A stretch of DNA of 64,000 nt from Allodiplogaster sudhausi (taxonomy: Eukaryota; Nematoda; Chromadorea; Rhabditida; Diplogasteridae): contig CALZFC010000349.1 of the NCBI GenBank assembly GCA_945643635.1, forward strand, positions 5,065,385 to 5,129,384, read 5' to 3'. A program made the position numbers and the translations under genes. Under the pieces are notes generated by a model. That model made no database searches and was not told the origin of the DNA. It was given only the letters and a program-made list of their open reading frames with translations. Shown here in pieces: positions 13,013 through 25,688 of this stretch. Numbering within the stretch: the first letter of the stretch is position 1; each line of letters opens with the position of its first letter.

Positions 13013-14904
13013 GGTCAAGTCTAGAAGAAGCGCAACTTTAATGCAGAGAAATTTTTGCCCAAAGGTAATTCAAAATAAATTCGCGGACAGACATGATTCA
13101 CAAGGCATCATTCTTAGGGGAAACGGCGAGTGATTCAGAAAGTAGGAAGTCATGTTGCTTCATGATGTCATCATCCAAGAAGCATTAAAAACATAAAGCA
13201 TGAATGAAGAGCAATAAAATATAATAGAGAAAAAAATATAGAGAAACGTTCAAGTAAAGAACCCTAGAGCCGATTGCCCACAAGAGCTTTTGATCTCCGT
13301 GCCAAAAGCCTTTGAACGCATTAACCACAGCAGCTGATATAATGAATAAAGCAGAACACAATGTAGAAAGCGAAAGACAAGGCGTAGAGAAAGAGAGAGA
13401 GAGAAAGAAAGGGAGAGAGAAGGAGAGAGAGACAGAGACAGCGACATTTTGGAATAAAATGTGATGTCGAGGAAAAATGATAATAGTTCCCACTATTGTT
13501 ACCTGATTTTAGGATTTAAGAATGAAAAACAAACGATTCTAGCTTTTAATAGAATTGTAATCGCTAGTTTGACGTTGGGCACCTATGTATGTACATACAT
13601 ACGCTTGAATCAGTTTTCCGAAACGCGACCAACAGTTGAGGTTCGCGAGTAAATAGGCGAATTTTTTTTTATTTTCTTAGCGCAAAGTTAGAACAAGAAT
13701 GCAAAAGCTGTATAAAGTTGCAGTTTTGAAAGTGAGAGTCGGCAAAAAAATGCCCGCTGACTTGGAAGTGGCGCGTACCGCGAACACCGCCAATCAATGC
13801 TGGCAAGACAGGGCTGAATTTAGCCAGCTGCACTTTGTCACGTGACTTGAATTGTCACTCCCTTCGATAGAGAGCGGAAGAGAGGCAGCGACACGCAAAG
13901 TTGCACTCCAAACTCGATGATTTTTTTTCAAGTATGAACTGACCCGAAACTCTAAAGTCTGGGGCATACATATGTACATATGAAAGGAAAACACACGGCT
14001 TACTGAAAAAAGAAGTTCGGTGCAAATATAGAGTGATTTGTCGCCAAAATTCGTCCACTCAACGATCATTAATAAACGAAATGCAATGTTAAAGAATAAA
14101 GTTGGTTATCTTTTATACGATGATCCTCACACGATTTACTATAAATTGGAAATAATAAGAGACTTTTTTTGCTACTTTAATATTCGGCGGAAAAAATTAG
14201 TCCGAGACTCTGGAGCTACCTAGTTCTTTCTAACTCCTTCATATTGCTCGTTTACAATGCTTCTTGTGTCAAAATATGTGACTTTTAAAGAGTACATATC
14301 TTCATCTCTCCATAAGAATCTGTCTGCTTTGATTTCTTGCTCATTTTCCGGAACAATTTGTACATGTGCCATTTTAGCTAAACGGTCAAATTCTACCATT
14401 AGCCGATCAATTTTATTCGACCACAAGCAAATGTAAAGCCATATATAGGTTTATGTAGAAAAAAGAAAAGTGTATTCTGCACAATACTACACATTTTTAA
14501 AAGTAAGATGGTAAGTTACGATAAATCTTTTCCTATCGCACTATCCAGCGTTTTCGTACTCTGAGCAGAACGTGGCGAATACAGGTATTTAAGTAGCACA
14601 ATCACACGAAAAATACATGTTGTTCAAATTGCCGTAGTCCGATGTACTTGATATTTCGATGACATTAAAATAAGGGCAGGGCAATTCGAACATACGCTTT
14701 TACTTTCATTCGGCGATTAGCTTCATCATAAGTAGGAAAAATATCAATGCAAATGTAGAAATAATTTGAATGTTGAGATATAGTATTCGTGCAATCGCAA
14801 TATTAGTGACGCTAAAATGCATAACAATGAGTTCATAAAGTAATCGTCATCTAATACGTACTACAAAAATTCTATTTTTGTTGTTCATTGAAAGGGTTTA
14901 ACTT
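13013..14904. other. Intergenic region between transporter start and P450 3' end
   Basis: Upstream of the minus-strand transporter and downstream of the minus-strand P450. Contains a GA-rich tract at 13385-13440, TATGTATGTACATACATAC-type palindromic repeats (13583-13603, 13968-13982) and an orphan open frame at 14220-14426 (minus), noted separately. No promoter motif stands out. Confidence 0.5.
14220..14426 (-). CDS. Orphan open frame, possible exon
   Basis: About 60 codons with balanced, protein-like composition, including DRLMVEFDRLAKMAHVQIVP and DRFLWRDEDMYSLKVTYFD, ending at a stop. An internal ATG (residue context LMVEF) could start a very small protein. I found no acceptor directly upstream and recognise no family. 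It could be a last exon of an unseen gene, a decayed gene fragment or chance. Confidence 0.25.
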   Translation of the reverse strand: MWSNKIDRLMVEFDRLAKMAHVQIVPENEQEIKADRFLWRDEDMYSLKVTYFDTRSIVNEQYEGVRKN

Positions 14905-14943
14905 CCATTGATAGATGTAAGGAAGAAAGAAAGACGTGTCACG

Positions 14944-15016
14944 ATTGTCCCGCCAGGCGGAACAATTAGCCAAGATTGTTCGGCCAGGCCGAACAATTCA
15001 GTGTCCTCCTCAGACA
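14944..15016 (-). promoter_or_regulatory. Consecutive palindromes at the P450 stop codon and 3' UTR
   Basis: Directly after the P450 stop (15010-15012) lie a perfect 11-bp palindrome, ATTGTTCGGCC-A-GGCCGAACAAT (14975-14997), and a near-perfect one, ATTGTCCCGCC-A-GGCGGAACAAT (14944-14966, one mismatch). A stem GTGTC/GACAC with a 7-base loop (15001-15017) spans the stop codon itself. They could be stem-loops in the 3' UTR, DNA-binding sites, or the remains of a small inverted-repeat element. Sequence symmetry is seen; any role is inference. Confidence 0.5.
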
Positions 15017-18000
15017 CGCTCAAGTGTCATGACGAAGCCGAGCTTCGGCTTGAGCACAATGTCGAGGCAAGGCTCGTTGTCGTGGAACTTTGATGTTGTT
15101 GTGACGCGGAAGCGACGCAAGAACCACGAAAGAATCACCTTGTCTTCGAGCATGGCGAACTTTTGCCCTGGAAAGTTTGAAAACAAATGTATTATGTTAA
15201 ATATATATATATATATATTGTATTTTACAAAGTCAATTTTAATTGACATAGTAACTTATTTACGTTATGACTTGCAGTTTAGGAATGAGTATAATGTATT
15301 TTTTACTTCTCTCGATATATGTTACATCTCCTCTGTCTTTCAGTCTAAATGTACACAAAAAACACTTGCCAAGACAGTTGCGTGGTCCTGCTGAGAAAGG
15401 GATGAAGTCATAAGGATGACGTTTCTCACTCTTTTTACCGTTGAAGTTCTCCGGATTATACGTGTACGGATCTTTGTAGACCTTCAATGAAAGTTTGCAT
15501 GTAATCTTCAGAAAGCGGGAGAAAATTTTTTTCAAATCGAATTTGGGTCTTTGTTTACAGATCATTACATATGTACAAACATACATATGTACATATGCAT
15601 GCAGGGCGCCCTCACCTTTTCATTCGTGTGAATGAGGATTATCGGCACGAGAACGGTCGCATCCTTGGGCACTGTGTATTTTCCTGAATAATTTGAGGAT
15701 TCTGTAAAATGAAAAAAAATTCTACCAACAACCAAAAGAGCAGAGTCACAAGACCTAATATGAGAACACACCCATTTTCAAGTCATTCTGAAGACACCGC
15801 ATAAACATTGGCGCTGGCGGACGAAGCCTCAGCGCTTCCTAAATCATATTCTCTCTCATAACTTAAATAAATATAATCAAAGAAGCATTACCAAAATACC
15901 CTATTAATATAAAAATAAAAAATAATTTAGTCTAATGTAGACGTTCCAATAAGCAACTCGCTCTTGAACACTTTCCCTCTTCCATGAAGTTGACGTTCGA
16001 CGATCTACTTTCTCTGCTTCCCTTACACAATCGAGCCGATTCAAAGATAAATTGTGGTTGTAATTTTAAAACGGCAACCTGAATACAGCTCGAGAGATAG
16101 GGCATCTCTTTCAATTGGTCGGTCGTTGGAGATGCGTTGATATCATTGCCTTAAAGCCTTAAAAATTGCCTCAAACTTTTTGTGTATTTTTGTCTATATA
16201 AGTATGTATGTATTTATGTATCTACCTAAGCATAAATTGATATAGTTTCCATAGCGACCACATATGACGTGCGTTATAATAAGAACTTTACGCAATTTCA
16301 GTCTATGTATATCTTCAATGAGATACTATGTATGCAAAATGCATGCTCATTGGTCCATATCGGCGATTTTATTTGTGTTTTATTTTAATTTTAAACCGAC
16401 CCATGACGCTGAGCACCTCCTGACGCGCCTTCTCCTGGTATTCGGTATGACATGCGAGACACCACAGTGTCCAACCGACACTCGTCGCTGTCGTGTCGTG
16501 GCCTTAAAGGACCCAAAAACCATATTTTGAATTCGCGCCATTTTGGCGGCGAGAGAGTGCATGTTATTTAATGAGAAGAAATGATGAGGAAAATTCAATT
16601 CAAATAGATTGAGCTTCGTGCTGTGTTAATTAAGAAGGAGATAGTAACTTTCAGACCTCCAAAGATGTTCGTGTCCACCTCCTCCCTGACGTCCTCTCCG
16701 TCCAGCTCGCCGCGCCTCTCCATGTCGAGGAGCATGTCGAGGAAGCAGCTGCGCCCGCCCGGCAGCGTTTTCGCCGTCTCCTCTCCGGCCGCCCATCGTT
16801 CTTGCAGAGTCGCGCGGCGCTCGGAAATCACCTAGAATTCTTTCATTTTAGAATATTATTATTATACTCTGTTTTTACTCTAACATCATAGTTCCTTGAA
16901 ACAAGCAGACATAAGGGAAAACTCCTACAACTAATAACTGCCTAAAAAGTACGGTGTAAGCAATCCACGGAAATATGCTTCTGCCCCTCGCACTCTCTTC
17001 ACAAAAATTTGTGATAAACCAATTGGCTTGTCGGCCGACCTGTTAAGAAAAACCCGGCCTTGCCCATTAGTATCAAAGTCAAGAGCACAAGCTCCACCTT
17101 CTTGGCGAACGCCGTGAGCGTGCCGAGTGCCTGGTGATATCGTCGATAGCGGCCGCTCGCCCACCAGACGGGCGGCAGCCAGTTGATCGGTCGCATGCCG
17201 TACTCGAGCAGCAGCGCGTTCATCTCCGCCACCGCCACGACGTACGGATGCCGGGGATTCGCTTGCGCTTCGATACGCACGCCCATCGCTGTCTCTGAAT
17301 TTAAATGAAATTTATTTTTAAATGTTTTTTTTTCATTTTATTTATTATAATTTATTAAATAAAAAAGTTATTAATCTCCTATAAAAAAATGAAGAAAATA
17401 CTAACGACAGATAATATCCAGAGCACATCGCTTGAGAAAGGGAGCAATGTCTACTGGGCAACCGACGAACTCGTCCAGAGTCGATATCAGAATCTGTGGC
17501 AGGAGCACATAGTAGTGGAATACTATCTCTCTCTCTCTCTTTCTGTCTTTTCCATTTCCCTCTTTCAATTTCTCTTTGTGTCTCCCATATTGTATCTCAT
17601 TCACACACACTCTCTCTCTCTCTCTCTCTCGCTCTCGCTCTCTCTTTTCCTTTCCCTCTCTTCGCCTCTCTCCTATTTCCACGCACCCTCGCCTGCTCGT
17701 CAAACGTCGACATGTATCCCTCGAGCATGTTGAAGTGAAAGGTGGGTGTGAGCAGCCGCCTCCTCGTGCGCCACTTCTCGCCAGTGCTCCAAAATGAGCT
17801 CACTAAAGCTGTCTGCGGTCTCGAGCACTAACCATATAAGACTCGCAAACGGCTAGTCACTTTTATTTGAAATTTAAATCGATTGAAAAAAAACTTTATA
17901 CTCTTTCAAGGACCTATCATGCGCTTGAAAAAAAAGTATTTGAAATATGATTACCAGGTTTTCCTTAACGTATGGCTTGTAAACTCTACAGAATACATGC

Positions 18001-18247
18001 AACCTTGCCAAATTATTGCCGGTTTCGAAATCTGTTCGTGTCTTCCATTCCTTCCCTTACCTATTGAGAATGCCTGTGCCCAGCCATGGCAGCAACATAT
18101 CGTAGTCGCTTCCCTTCACGATTTCCTCTGACGAATCGAGTAATGACTGCAAGAAAACAAAAACATGTGACAAAGACATGCGAAACTAGTTATTTGCACA
18201 TGAAATATGCAATGGTAACCGATCTAAAGATCATCACGGAGAGATAC

Positions 18248-18289
<42 letters not shown>

Positions 18290-19268
18290 CGAAAGAGAGA
18301 AAGAGAGCGAAACGGAGAAAACAATATAGTTAGCGCGACTGTAAGTTAGCAGCAGAGGAGAAAGATAAATGTGTTGTTTCTTTTGCCTCTCCTTATCGCA
18401 ACATCGAAAAGTTTTTTTTCTCTCCGAAACGTTAAGCTACATCTGTCGAAGACAATAGTTAGCAGTCAAGGTCACATCAATCACTTTCACTCATTCCCTT
18501 CACATTCTTTAAGGCAAGTGCCGTCCAAATTGTTATTGCATAGGAAACGGATTGGCAATTTTGTTTCTCTTTTAATCCATCTTAAGAAGGAAACACATGA
18601 TCACTTCTCGCGAAAAACATGGTTTCTCTTTCTAAATCTCTTTCTAATAACAGGTTTATTATGTATCGGGGCTTGCTCATTCTGTGCAGATTGGTAAAAT
18701 TTTTGGAATCCTTAATACCTATTTTTGACTTATTATTGATTTTTTTGGCGAGATAAAAAAATATATAATACCTTGGCCGTCGCACCATCTAGCGGCAAGA
18801 CGTAGAGACGCGTGACGAACCAGAACTTGAGCATACTTTCGCCCTCGGCGCGAAGTCGATCCGTCAGGTCGAACACGAAGCTTATTTGTTCTGTTCAAAA
18901 TCAAGCTAGCTGTTCGCATATCTTTTTGATAACAGTAAATAGTGTAATAATATTTATAGTGCTGTTTCGTGATCAGTTCTTGTAGCACGATATAACAAAA
19001 ACACAAGAATATTATATATTAATGTTCCTAGTGCTTTTTTTTATGACTTTCACCTGTTGGATAAAAGTTATCAGCAGAACAAGATCATGTAATATAGACC
19101 ATTTGGCGGGCAGTTGAAGTGGTGCGCGGCACCGAGGACGGGCAACTCGGACGGGCCCGGGATGTCGCGGCTCACCGTGCGCAGATGCCACTGCTCACGG
19201 ATGAAGCGGAGAAGGCGAGGGATAAGAGACAACACGAAGAGCGAGATGACAGCCGCGATCACAGCCAT
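15010..19268 (-). CDS. Cytochrome P450, CYP4 clan
   Basis: Heme-thiolate monooxygenase anchored in the ER membrane; CYP4 members usually hydroxylate fatty acids or related lipids. Thirteen exons (minus): 19100-19268, 18772-18890, 18061-18146, 17687-17798, 17406-17493, 17098-17294, 16657-16831, 16401-16502, 16079-16149, 15772-15838, 15616-15701, 15370-15481 and 15010-15167. They total 1542 bases, 513 codons plus stop, a normal length. The N-terminus VIAAVISLFVLSLIPRLL is the membrane anchor, followed by the proline hinge DIPGPSELPVLG. The C-helix is STGEKWRTRRRLLTPTFHF. The I-helix reads DTNIFGGHDTTATS, the K-helix ExxR is EALRLRPPAP, and the heme loop is FSAGPRNCLGQKFAMLEDK with the cysteine ligand. 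The final intron starts with GC (15368-15369), since only that joins NCLG to QKFA in frame. The ATG follows a CTCTTAG acceptor by 2 bases. Confidence 0.95.
17522..17690. repeat. CT-rich simple repeat in a P450 intron
   Basis: Alternating CT/TC tracts with interruptions, within the intron between the WRTRRRLL and ILISTLDEF exons. A GA tract at 18249-18310 lies in the intron before them. Confidence 0.85.
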
Positions 19269-19694
19269 TGCTAAGAGTAGATAGAAGGGAATATCGATAT
19301 GACAATGCACCCGAAAACCCGTGTTTGAATTCCCGCATTTTTGAATCAACAGAACTCAGACAACCATGTTTATAAAGATTTTCAAAATTCATAATATGAG
19401 GCAAAAAATGAATTGACGCAAAAAAGTTGTCGATGATTTGAAGGCAAATATATCGGTAGCCTCTGCTCATGGTCTAGTACTCTCTCACAAAAAGAACATG
19501 CAAACACACAAATATCACAATAGAATCTATCATGTGGTTGATGTCGCTGGAAAGTCGTTTGGAGGAAACGAGGCCGAAAAGTGCTGGTATTGCACTATGA
19601 CATTTGTAAAGTAGGCTGGCAAGGTGAAGTGGATGGAGGGAAAGAAGGTGGACAAGTTTGGGGCGTGTCTTCTCTCTCTCTCTCTTTCGCTCTA

Positions 19695-19734
<40 letters not shown>

Positions 19735-21102
19735 CCTGCTCATCTCACGCATGAGAGCTAAGATTATCACCCTGGAGAATGCCTAAATTGCTTTCTTTTT
19801 CCGCAGACGACAGCCATGGCGAAGAGTTTTTGCCAGGGATAGAGAAGAAGAAGAAAAAGCAGAAGAATGACGACTTATCGACCAGGTCGGTCGTTTTGAA
19901 GGACGTTCTCTGCAATAACACACTCGTTGTGCAGACGAATAATTGCGAGAATGAAACAAAAAGAGAAGAAGAGAGAGAGATGACAGATGGAGAGATAAGA
20001 GCGAGTGTGGTGACGAGAGACAGAGAGCGGAACGATAGGATGAAGTGGAGAAACGAAAGAAATAGAGGAGGTAGTACCTGTAGATACTTTCTTTTTCACA
20101 ATATCTCTCCCTTCTCTCTTTTTTCTCCCTTCTCTCTCTTTTCTCGCGCTCTCCCCGTCTCTCTTTCTGAATGGCAAATTTGGTGTTCGATCACTGGCAT
20201 AAGTGAGGCCTTGCGCTTACAATAAGCGGGTGCAAGCAGACGAGAACAAAGAACTTCTGTTGTGATCGCAGGGTTTGATAAACGAGGAAGCACTTATGCG
20301 AGGCAAACAAAAACTAAGCGTACCTATGAAGACTTTAGGAAGCTACTCGTTCTTAGTTATTGGCATGGAGCAATTACAACACAATAGCAGATTTTGGGCA
20401 AGGACGAGACGAATGACGTTATGCAAGATAAGTATCCTCTTTATCTCACTGCACTTAAAAAAATAACACGACCTCCGCATAAACACGCGAATATGAATGA
20501 ACATATAACTAAGGTAGCAGGAACACTATGGACATTAACAGTCTCTAAATAATAACAAGACATCGTTCTTATTGTCTACGTCTCTGCCTTTCGATGTTGA
20601 AGATGAGTGGAATGATAGGCGCATCGCAGGTTTTCCTCCGAGACCCAGGCCAGCGTCGGCCAACAGCGAGGGAAACAAGCGCCAAGGAGAGCCAGAATGA
20701 GGACACTGACTAGTAATAATATGAAAACACAATGTCAATAAAAACACAATGGCTATGCTAATATGCGAAAGGGCAGGAAAGAAAGAAGAGTGTGGAATGG
20801 ATCATTCCGTTACAATTACACATTCGTACAATAAGCAGTTTGCCCGAAAATTTATGCAAATATTGCATTATATGTTTAGAATGTGTTAAGAAAAAATAAA
20901 TTTTATAGAAGGTTATGAATTTCATGATACAACCGTGCGAGTTTGCACTGATGATACCGTGTTGATGCTTCTCTAAAATGAATTTTGACAAAATTCGAAA
21001 TTGTGAATATCTGTATTCTAAATTCTGCTTATCATGTTCAATTTTAAGAATATAAATCTGCAAAAGTGGTATCTCAAATGAACAGTCTTACTTTAAAAAA
21101 TA
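19269..21102. other. Intergenic region with GA tracts and an LTR remnant
   Basis: Between the P450 start and the 3' end of the chemoreceptor gene. Holds a CT tract (19670-19735), a purine-rich segment (19840-20070) and the LTR remnant listed separately. Nothing else coding is seen. Confidence 0.5.
20545..20712 (-). mobile_element. Diverged LTR remnant related to the LTR element at 58.9-62.7 kb
   Basis: On the minus strand the order of blocks follows the LTR at 58858-59156: CTAGTCAGTGTCC, a TTGGC-rich stretch, GGCCGACGCTGGCCTGG, then TCTTCAACATCGAAAGGCAG and GATGTCTTGTTATTA. Matching blocks in the intact LTR are CTAGTCAGTCTCC, TCTTCTACATCGAAAGGCAG and GCGTCTTGTTATTACA. The 5' third is not recognisable and no internal element sequence adjoins, so it is an old solo or truncated LTR. 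Confidence 0.7.
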
Positions 21103-23427
21103 TTAAATATAATATTTTTGTATGTAAAAAAAAACAAAACGGATTATGCAAACCTTGCAAATTCCAAAAAGCCGCTTTAGATCAGTGCGCTCGCTTGTTA
21201 TAAAGCAGACAATTGGCGGTGCAGCTGAACATTTAATTGCTTTCGAGTGATTCTCGACTTATTTTAAATATTCATCTTTCGTAATAGTAAAGCCTTTGAT
21301 TCGATTGATTTTCTAAAGTTTTAAAAATTCAAGTTTGCCTTGGGGATCTATGTTTTATAACTAAATAAGCATTTCTACCGTTCGTCAGTGGCAGAGCAAT
21401 GTCGGAGAAGAGAATGACTCCTTCCGTGACCGGGAAGAACTGAATGTAGCAGTAGATCAAACCGACCGCCGTGTTACAGAAACAGATGAACATTGACTGC
21501 ACCAGTATCTGTGTAGATCACAAAAGAACATCGAAGAATACAAGTCAATATGTAGTAAACTTATTCATTGCATATATAATTAGGTATGTACAATTTCAAA
21601 AGAATTATTAGGCAGAACTAACGCCGCATAAGTTCTTGCGAAAAAAATTACTTTAGTTACCTATGGAACTTGAGATTTAAGATATTATGTCTTGAAAAAA
21701 ACAACAACAATTCATTTTGCATGCTTGACTGACCGTTCGCTGTGCACGATTCATGCCTTGCGAAGCGGCGCCAGATATAAATTTGCTCAAAACAATTTTA
21801 TATCAGCAACGGATTATATATTTTTTTAATACGAAATTACAAATCGGTATTAATTTATACGATTCCTGCCTTAAAATTCAAGTCTGACCTCTTGCGCCGA
21901 ATCACGATGGCTATTGCAATATATAATACAACACAGCCGTTCACCATCGTCAAGTTGTTCATGTTGAGGGCAACGCTAATATACTGAAATCCCATAGGGA
22001 AAAATGATGAATAGACTACAATGTATATTCCGGTGCCCCAATGGAGTGCACTTATTATATTTTGTTATTATTTTGATTCCTATTTAATACCTGACTCTAA
22101 CGATAAGCTGTATTATGGTATCTGCAAGCTAAAGTTAGATAAGTTATTACCTGTAAATGAAGGGTGTCGTCTATGACGGGACCGAAATTGAATGCTCGAA
22201 TGGTCGAGTTGAACAGAGGCGGAGGAGTGAAGAAGGCGGTGAAGAGTGCGTAGAAAAAGAGGAAGGGAATCAGGAGATGCTGCCACTTTTCCTTCAATTC
22301 AAACCATAAATGTGCCAGCCAAAACATTTTAAAACTTTTTTGTTGTTGCAAAACTCGTGGAGTTCTATAAGGCAAGTGAATACCATGTTTTTATAACCAA
22401 GAACAAATACCAGGGCAACTCTTGATTGAGTCTTACTGATTGTGAGAGCCTCTAAATCAAATAGCGCTAAATTTTCTAAATTCGGGTGCAGCAAAGAACT
22501 ATAGTTGCCAGAAATGCATAGTTTGGTTTTACATATTCTTGCAATGGATCATTGCAAGAATGTGTAATCCTTGTGACATCTAATCTCTAATAAAGCAATA
22601 TATTCGTTCATCCTGAACGAATTCATCTAACAACATCAAAAGTTGAGACATGTTTGTATAATGAAAAGCACAGCTATTAAAGGAGTCGCAAAGGGGTACT
22701 TAAATTCGCGCCATTTTGCCTGACAAATTCATACTGTTACGGTTGACTTTTGTTTAAAAGGCAATTGCTCTCACGACAGAGAGAGAAGCTGCGGGCGAGT
22801 AGAGATAGACAAAGTGGAAGAGGCGATTGAATGCGAGCAGAAAGGTCGTCATGCACGCGAAGCACCAGCATCCTAGGTCAAAATCGTTTTGGAACTTTTA
22901 AAAAGATTTATTCTATCTATTTAAAAAATATTTTTTAAACAGGTTCCCCAATTATTTCCGTCTCTAATGGGAGGGATAATAAAAGGTGATAACAGAATTC
23001 GCTTTACCCATTGAGCCCATGGCAAAGATGAAGCTGAGGAATGGACTGGCGCAGAAGACGTGCCCAGTCATGAGCTGCACTCCGATGCCGAGGGCGAAGA
23101 GCGCGATCGACAGCATGTCTACCACGCCCAGCATAAGCATGAGCTGAGGGATAGAGACCGAGAGAGAGAGAAAGAGAGGGCGAGACAGTAGGAGTGAGAA
23201 ATTGTTAGAGGCAAGGAAAGATAGAGAGAGAGAGAGAGAGAAGAAGAGAGAGAGAGAGAAAGAAAGGGAAGCCGATACCTTGTAGCAGAAGAGATGTCGT
23301 AACCGCCAGAAGATGCGTATGATGAAAACGTACGCGAGTTCGGTGATGCAGCCAAAGACGATGAGATAAATGCCGAGGCCGGGGCTGGGCACGCCGCGAG
23401 TCCGCCGGACCTGGCGGCGCGACGCGG
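21103..23427 (-). CDS. SRT-like seven-transmembrane chemoreceptor
   Basis: Nematode-type G-protein-coupled receptor, best matching by memory the serpentine receptor class T family of chemosensory neurons. Exons (minus): 23279-23427, 23007-23143, about 22775-22872, about 22152-22292, 21899-21983, 21379-21508 and 21103-21224. Helix 1 is PSPGLGIYLIVFGCITELAY, ending in CYK; helix 2 is MLGVVDMLSIALFALGI. Helix 3 is CMTTFLLAFNRLFHFVYLY, with an NR in place of the DRY-type motif. Next come HLLIPFLFFYALFTAFFTPP with FNSTIRAFNFGP, helix 5 MVNGCVVLYIAIAIVIRRKR, QSMFICFCNTAVGLIYCYIQ and PVTEGVILFSDIALPLTNG. The last exon adds APPIVCFITSERTDLKRLFG. The first coding exon (extracellular N-terminus) was not found above 23427; the third and fourth exon borders are less sure. 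Confidence 0.8.
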
Positions 23428-25035
23428 CTAGTAAGCAATCCGAAGAGGATCCATGGGCACATCATTTCACTTCTCTTACATACTTACAAATATGTTTGTA
23501 AGTGCCGCTCAACAAGCAAAGATGTACGAAATTTCTGAGCTTTCCGAATGTTCAGATTTCCTTTGCACGCCTGGTAGTTGTGCTGTGCTGTATCATATAA
23601 ATGAAAAAAAAGAAAAAAATTTCGTTCCAGTTATTTAAAAGATTTAAGAGGACATTTTGTAAAGAAGTGAAACCACCTAGAAACGAAAATCCAAATAGGA
23701 AATGATTTTAAGCCATTTATAGAGGCCAATTGAAAAACGGCGTCGAAAATCCATCATAAAGAAATCTGAAAGGGATATCAGACTTTTCACTGGCCGTACT
23801 TTCCAAATTCAGGCAAAAGTTTTTCTTCGTTCTTTTATATGCATCTGACACTGTTTGTTTTCTCTTTCCAGAATGATTAATAATCGTCCAAAATAGGAGG
23901 AAGCAGCACTTGCTAACCTGCAGTTATATTCTGGATTGTAGAATCGCTCCCAGACAAGTTGAACTTGTCTGATTACAGGCATAGCTTCAGCACAAACAGG
24001 CCTTCAGTCGTCTCCTCAGGACACTTCTTCTCTTGTTCGAGAGAACAGTCGCCGCCTTGTCTTAACTCACTGTGGTGATTAAAATTTTCTTGCGAATGCG
24101 GCATTTGATAAACACCCCCCCCCCAGCAGTCTCACGAGAACATCTCAGATCGGCACATGACTTAGGGGGAAAACACAATTTATTTCTCTGTTCTGAGAAA
24201 ATTGTTATTAATTTTAATAAGTTCATACAAAGGTGCATTATTATCAGCTGTCAAAACAAGATCCAGACATACCAAAAAATGGCATTCGCAACTGAGCAAA
24301 GGAAAGTTCATTGCTCTGATAAAAAATTATCTTCTTTGCGCTTTCGTATGTAGATGTCAATAAATGTTAAACAAATGTGAATGAGATCGTTCCATCTCTG
24401 TATGTTTCACCCTTGCACTTCCTTGTCCTGCAGCCAAAATGGGTCTGCCTAGAGGGAAGGATGACATAGTTGGTTGTTGCACAGGGACCGGCCCGGCTGG
24501 TGTGGCCTCGGCTTCCCTCCACCATCAGCCCAAACTTCTCCTTCTCCTCTTCTCCGCACTCTTCAACCACCCTCTCTCTACCCCCCTACCCCCCCCCCCC
24601 CCTCCACTCCTTTCACACCACCCTTGCTGCTGCACCACTCGGATGGCGCGCGCCCTCTCACCATATATCAGAGGCAGAAGATGGAGGCGGTCGACGAGAG
24701 AACGTGGGAAATGGAGAGAGCAGACAGGCAAAGATGAGTGAGTAGAGGATGCAAAGCAAACGGTGCGCGGTGTGCAGAGAGCGGACTTCTCCGGTCGGCC
24801 GGGCCAAACCGGCCCGGGCGGGCCGGCAAAGAGCACCCGGTGTTGTGCCTCTTCATCTTCTCTCTCACACTCTCTCCTCTCTCTATCTCTATCTTTCTGT
24901 CTCTCACTCGCACTCGCTCTTTCTCTCTCTCTCATATACTCTGCATTATTCAGCTCTCCATCAGCCCTCTCACATAGTGGATCTCATTATAGTGGAACAA
25001 AGAAGAGAGAGAGAGAAAGAGAGAGACAGAAAGGA

Positions 25036-25067
<32 letters not shown>

Positions 25068-25649
25068 AGAGAGAAAGAGAGAGAGGGAAAGAGAGAGAAA
25101 GGCCTGCCTCTGTTGTGAGAGAGCCTGTCGCTGTGCATCATGCAGCAGACCGTGTGCAGTATCTGTCTGTATGCCTAGCAGCTGCTGTCTCTGGAGGGGG
25201 AAGAACAGACCAGTCAGGCCGCGCGCCGCGCAAGCATCTTTTTCTCTGTTCTCTCACTCTCTCACTCTGTTCTTCTCTCTCTTTTATCTCTCTCAACCTA
25301 TCTCTCGCTATCTCCCTCCCCCTCTTTCACTGTCTCACCGATTGTCCTAAACAGCTCATGAGCTCTTGCTTATAACTTTGCCATTTAGTGCGCTCGCCTC
25401 TTTACTAACGGTTCCTGAACATTCTGTTCTTACTATTTCATTCAAAACAATCTCTCACTCAGATTGCTGGCTCTGTGTTATCTCCCATCACCGAGTCGTC
25501 CACTCTGTACTGCTCGCACCCGCCCGGCCACTTGCGTCCACTTCCCTTTCTCTCCGCTTCTCTCTTCTCTCTCACCAACTCTATTCAATCCCTTTTCTCT
25601 CTCTCTTCAATCTCTCCCCTCTCTTTTCCTGTCAACATTGCCGGAGGCA

Positions 25650-25688
<39 letters not shown>

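Noticed and set aside
16623..16835. Plus-strand frame in P450 exon 7
   Set aside because: Antisense shadow of a GC-rich P450 exon with strong coding evidence on the minus strand.
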